Shown here in pieces: positions 61,939 to 64,000 of a stretch of 64,000 nucleotides of DNA. Location: positions 124,001 through 188,000 of the forward strand of contig JAQYUZ010000022.1 in assembly GCA_033819885.1 (NCBI GenBank), written 5' to 3'. The notes below the pieces were generated by a model. That model had not been told where the DNA came from and ran no database searches. It worked only from the letters and a program-made list of their open reading frames with translations. Made by a program: the position numbers and the translations under genes. The stretch is from Microbotryomycetes sp. JL201. Its lineage: Eukaryota; Basidiomycota; Microbotryomycetes. Every line of letters starts with the position of its first letter. Position 1 is the stretch's first letter.

Positions 61939-63343
61939 ATGGCCGGTCGTTTGCAACAGATTTCATCTCATTTGTCGTCGTCATCGCCGAAAGGCTTGCT
62001 CGCCGGCGACGTTGCGATCATCACTGGCGTCCGTATCGCGCTTCCGGCTACCGTGCGCCGATCTGGGACTTAATCTTTCTTTGTCTGTACGCAGGCCGCT
62101 CAGGGTATTGGACGCGCGACGGCGATTCTGTTCGCGTCCGAAGGAGCCAAAGTCGTCGTTGCAGACTTGGACGAATGTAAGTCCCTCAAGAGACTGCTTA
62201 CTTGTTCACTTTGATCTCTGTGCTTGCCTCGCCAATCGAACATGTTTTTGCTCGGACTGACACTCTGCTCATTGTCGGCCCCACACGGGCTCGGGTTATG
62301 ATTCCCCACTTGTCGCTTTCAACTCGCCGTCTGTGATGTAGCCAAGGCTCAGAACACGGTTGACGAGATTAAAAAGAACGGAGGTGAAGCTATCGCCGTC
62401 GGTGGAGACGTGACCGCTCAAGAATTCCCGAAAAAGCTGATTGACGCGACTGTCAAGTGAGCCCAGCCCGTCTCTGTCGCCAGCCACTATGGCATGACGG
62501 CTGTGAGAAGCCTTTGACTGATTTGTGTCTTTTCTACCTTCGCTCTCTGACAGAGCTTATGGTACAATCTCTCACATTGTGTTGAATGCTGGCTACACGT
62601 TTGACAAGGTTTGTTTACCACTCTTGAGTGGGCACAACTTGCAACTAACACGTTCCGGAATCTAAACAAAACAGATGCTCCACACAATGACGGACGAACA
62701 CTTTGACTTGATGTACAAAGTTCACAACTTGGCACCTTTCAGGATCGTTCGTGAAGCTGCACCTTATTTGCGTTCAAAAGATCCAAAGGTTATCGCTTCC
62801 AACAGGAGCATTGTCACTGTTTCGTCCACTTCGGGATTGCATGGCAACGTTGGTCAAGCCAACTATGCTAATGCCAAAGCTGGCGTTGTCGGTCTCGCAA
62901 AGGTCAGTCACGGCTCTAGTCAATTCGTGGCATTGAGCAAACCTGACGCGAGGGTTTCAGACTATCGCGAAAGAGTGGGGCCCGTTCGGCGTCAGGTGCA
63001 ACACTGTCGCGTTTGGTTGGATCACGACTCGTGTGAGTTCCAGTCTACGCTCTGTCGTCCGCTTTGGAAAACACTCCGACTGACAGTACGTGGACTGTGG
63101 CTTCAGCTGACCCAAGACAAAGGACTTGGCGCCCACATGGTTGTCGATGGCAAAAAGATTGCTTTGGGCATTCCAGGTCGTGGAGGTGACAAGGAATCTT
63201 CAGTCAATGCCGCCGCCGATATTCCTTTGGGTCGACCTGGAGCACCTGAAGAAGCTGCAAAGGCAGTCTTGTTTTTGTGCAGTCCTTTGGCTAGCTACAT
63301 TACCGGTGAGACCTTGCGAGTGGCCGGTGGCAGGGGCATTTAA
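61939..63343 (+). CDS. Short-chain dehydrogenase/reductase, FabG-like, copy 2
   Basis: Paralogue of the gene at 50833. Exons join to [97 protein letters not shown] (catalytic Ser, Tyr, Lys), [39 protein letters not shown] and [20 protein letters not shown]. The usual NNAG is LNAG here. It has six or seven introns against three in copy 1, including one inside the GxxxGxG loop region. All catalytic residues are kept, so it should be active. Substrate unknown. Confidence 0.88.
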
Positions 63344-64000
63344 ATGGGTGGAAAGTGAAAAACAACAAAGCTTGTGGGGAATTGCAACAGTGACGAATAC
63401 AAAGTAGCAATGTGACCAACACAAAGTAGCAATGTGAATTGTCGAGTGCAGTCATCCCCTGTGCGGTAAAAAAAAAGGGGGTGGAATGTGGGAGAGACTT
63501 TATCAGCGTGGCTGTGGGCGAATACGACACCAAACTGTCAAACGCAATCCCCAAATCAAGAATGATGCTCTTGCAGCTTGAGCGAGCGAACCCTCCCCAT
63601 CTTGTGAGCGTTCTCAGCGGACGGTGGAAAGGAAAAAAAAAGGCGTCTCGCCAGTGCCAGCCAAGATGGGTGTTTGTGAGGGACGCTCATGATTAAAGGG
63701 CTGCGTGGATTGGGAGAATGCATGTGTGCATGGGAAAGTGAAGATGGGATTGTGCGTGTGACACGTTTGGTGTACAGGGGCAGGGGCATGTGCTGCGGTA
63801 CTCACTTTCGTCGTGGGTGGCAGGAAAGCGTGAATGAAAAAGAGGCGCGCGTGTGTGTGCGCGCGCGTGCGCAATGACTCGCTTCGTTTCATTTCACTCT
63901 AGCCCCTCCCCTTTTCATTCTCTCGCGCGGATCTGCACACAATGTCAGTCCCATTGCATTACGGTCGTCTGCTTGATTGGTACACTGCGTTCCGTTGGAC
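63344..64000. other. 3' flank with short repeats, no gene seen
   Basis: After the SDR stop there is a 22-nt-period tandem pair (ACAAAGTAGCAATGTGA at 63399-63415 and 63421-63437) and an alternating GT/GC tract at about 63848-63873. CT-rich sequence follows to the right edge and could be the promoter of a gene outside the window. Confidence 0.5.

Noticed and set aside
63399-63437. Two 17-nt direct copies as start of a CRISPR-like array
   Set aside because: Only two copies with a 5-nt spacer, in a fungal 3' flank; a simple tandem duplication.

Overview
The window reads as compact eukaryotic nuclear DNA from a fungus, most likely a basidiomycete yeast or yeast-like fungus. Genes on both strands are cut by many introns, mostly 50-80 nt, with CTGAC/CTAAC branch-like motifs close to the acceptor. 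Intergenic spaces are short. The gene set is fungal: copper-fist factor, RFT1, DBP6, HRQ1, ATO-type acetate transporter, TRF/Myb telomere protein. Pucciniomycotina is a guess from gene content and mid-50s GC; I cannot name a species. All CDS ranges below run from start codon to stop codon and include introns; I inferred splice sites by hand from frame, motif and family fit.

Layout. 1-14.3 kb: C-terminus of a CSC1/OSCA-type channel (+), a small Lys-rich tailed protein (-), the ribosome-biogenesis helicase DBP6 (-), an auxin-efflux-like membrane transporter (-), an FGD-like RhoGEF-PH-FYVE protein (+) and the proteasomal deubiquitinase UBP6 (+). 14.4-24 kb: DAHP synthase (+), two disordered unrecognised genes (-), and a telomere-type Myb protein (-) that holds an assembly gap of 10 N. 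24.2-34.2 kb: an accessory block with a KDZ-type DNA transposon (cysteine-cluster gene plus transposase, both intron-rich) between two coiled-coil genes of unknown function; a 33-bp direct repeat flanks the transposon genes. 34.6-44.4 kb: secreted copper amine oxidase (-), a tandem pair of acetate-transporter-family genes (+), RFT1 (-). 44.9-64 kb: HRQ1 helicase (+), EMC5 (-), an SDR (+), a RasGEF (+), a metallo-beta-lactamase-fold hydrolase (+), peptidyl-tRNA hydrolase (+), a copper-fist transcription factor (+) and a second SDR paralogous to the first (+).

No operon logic applies; most genes are unrelated housekeeping functions. The parts most worth a second look are the KDZ block, the likely AT-AC intron directly before the catalytic histidine of UBP6, the repeated use of GC-AG introns, and the gap inside the telomere-protein gene. 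I saw no convincing tRNA, rRNA or CRISPR.
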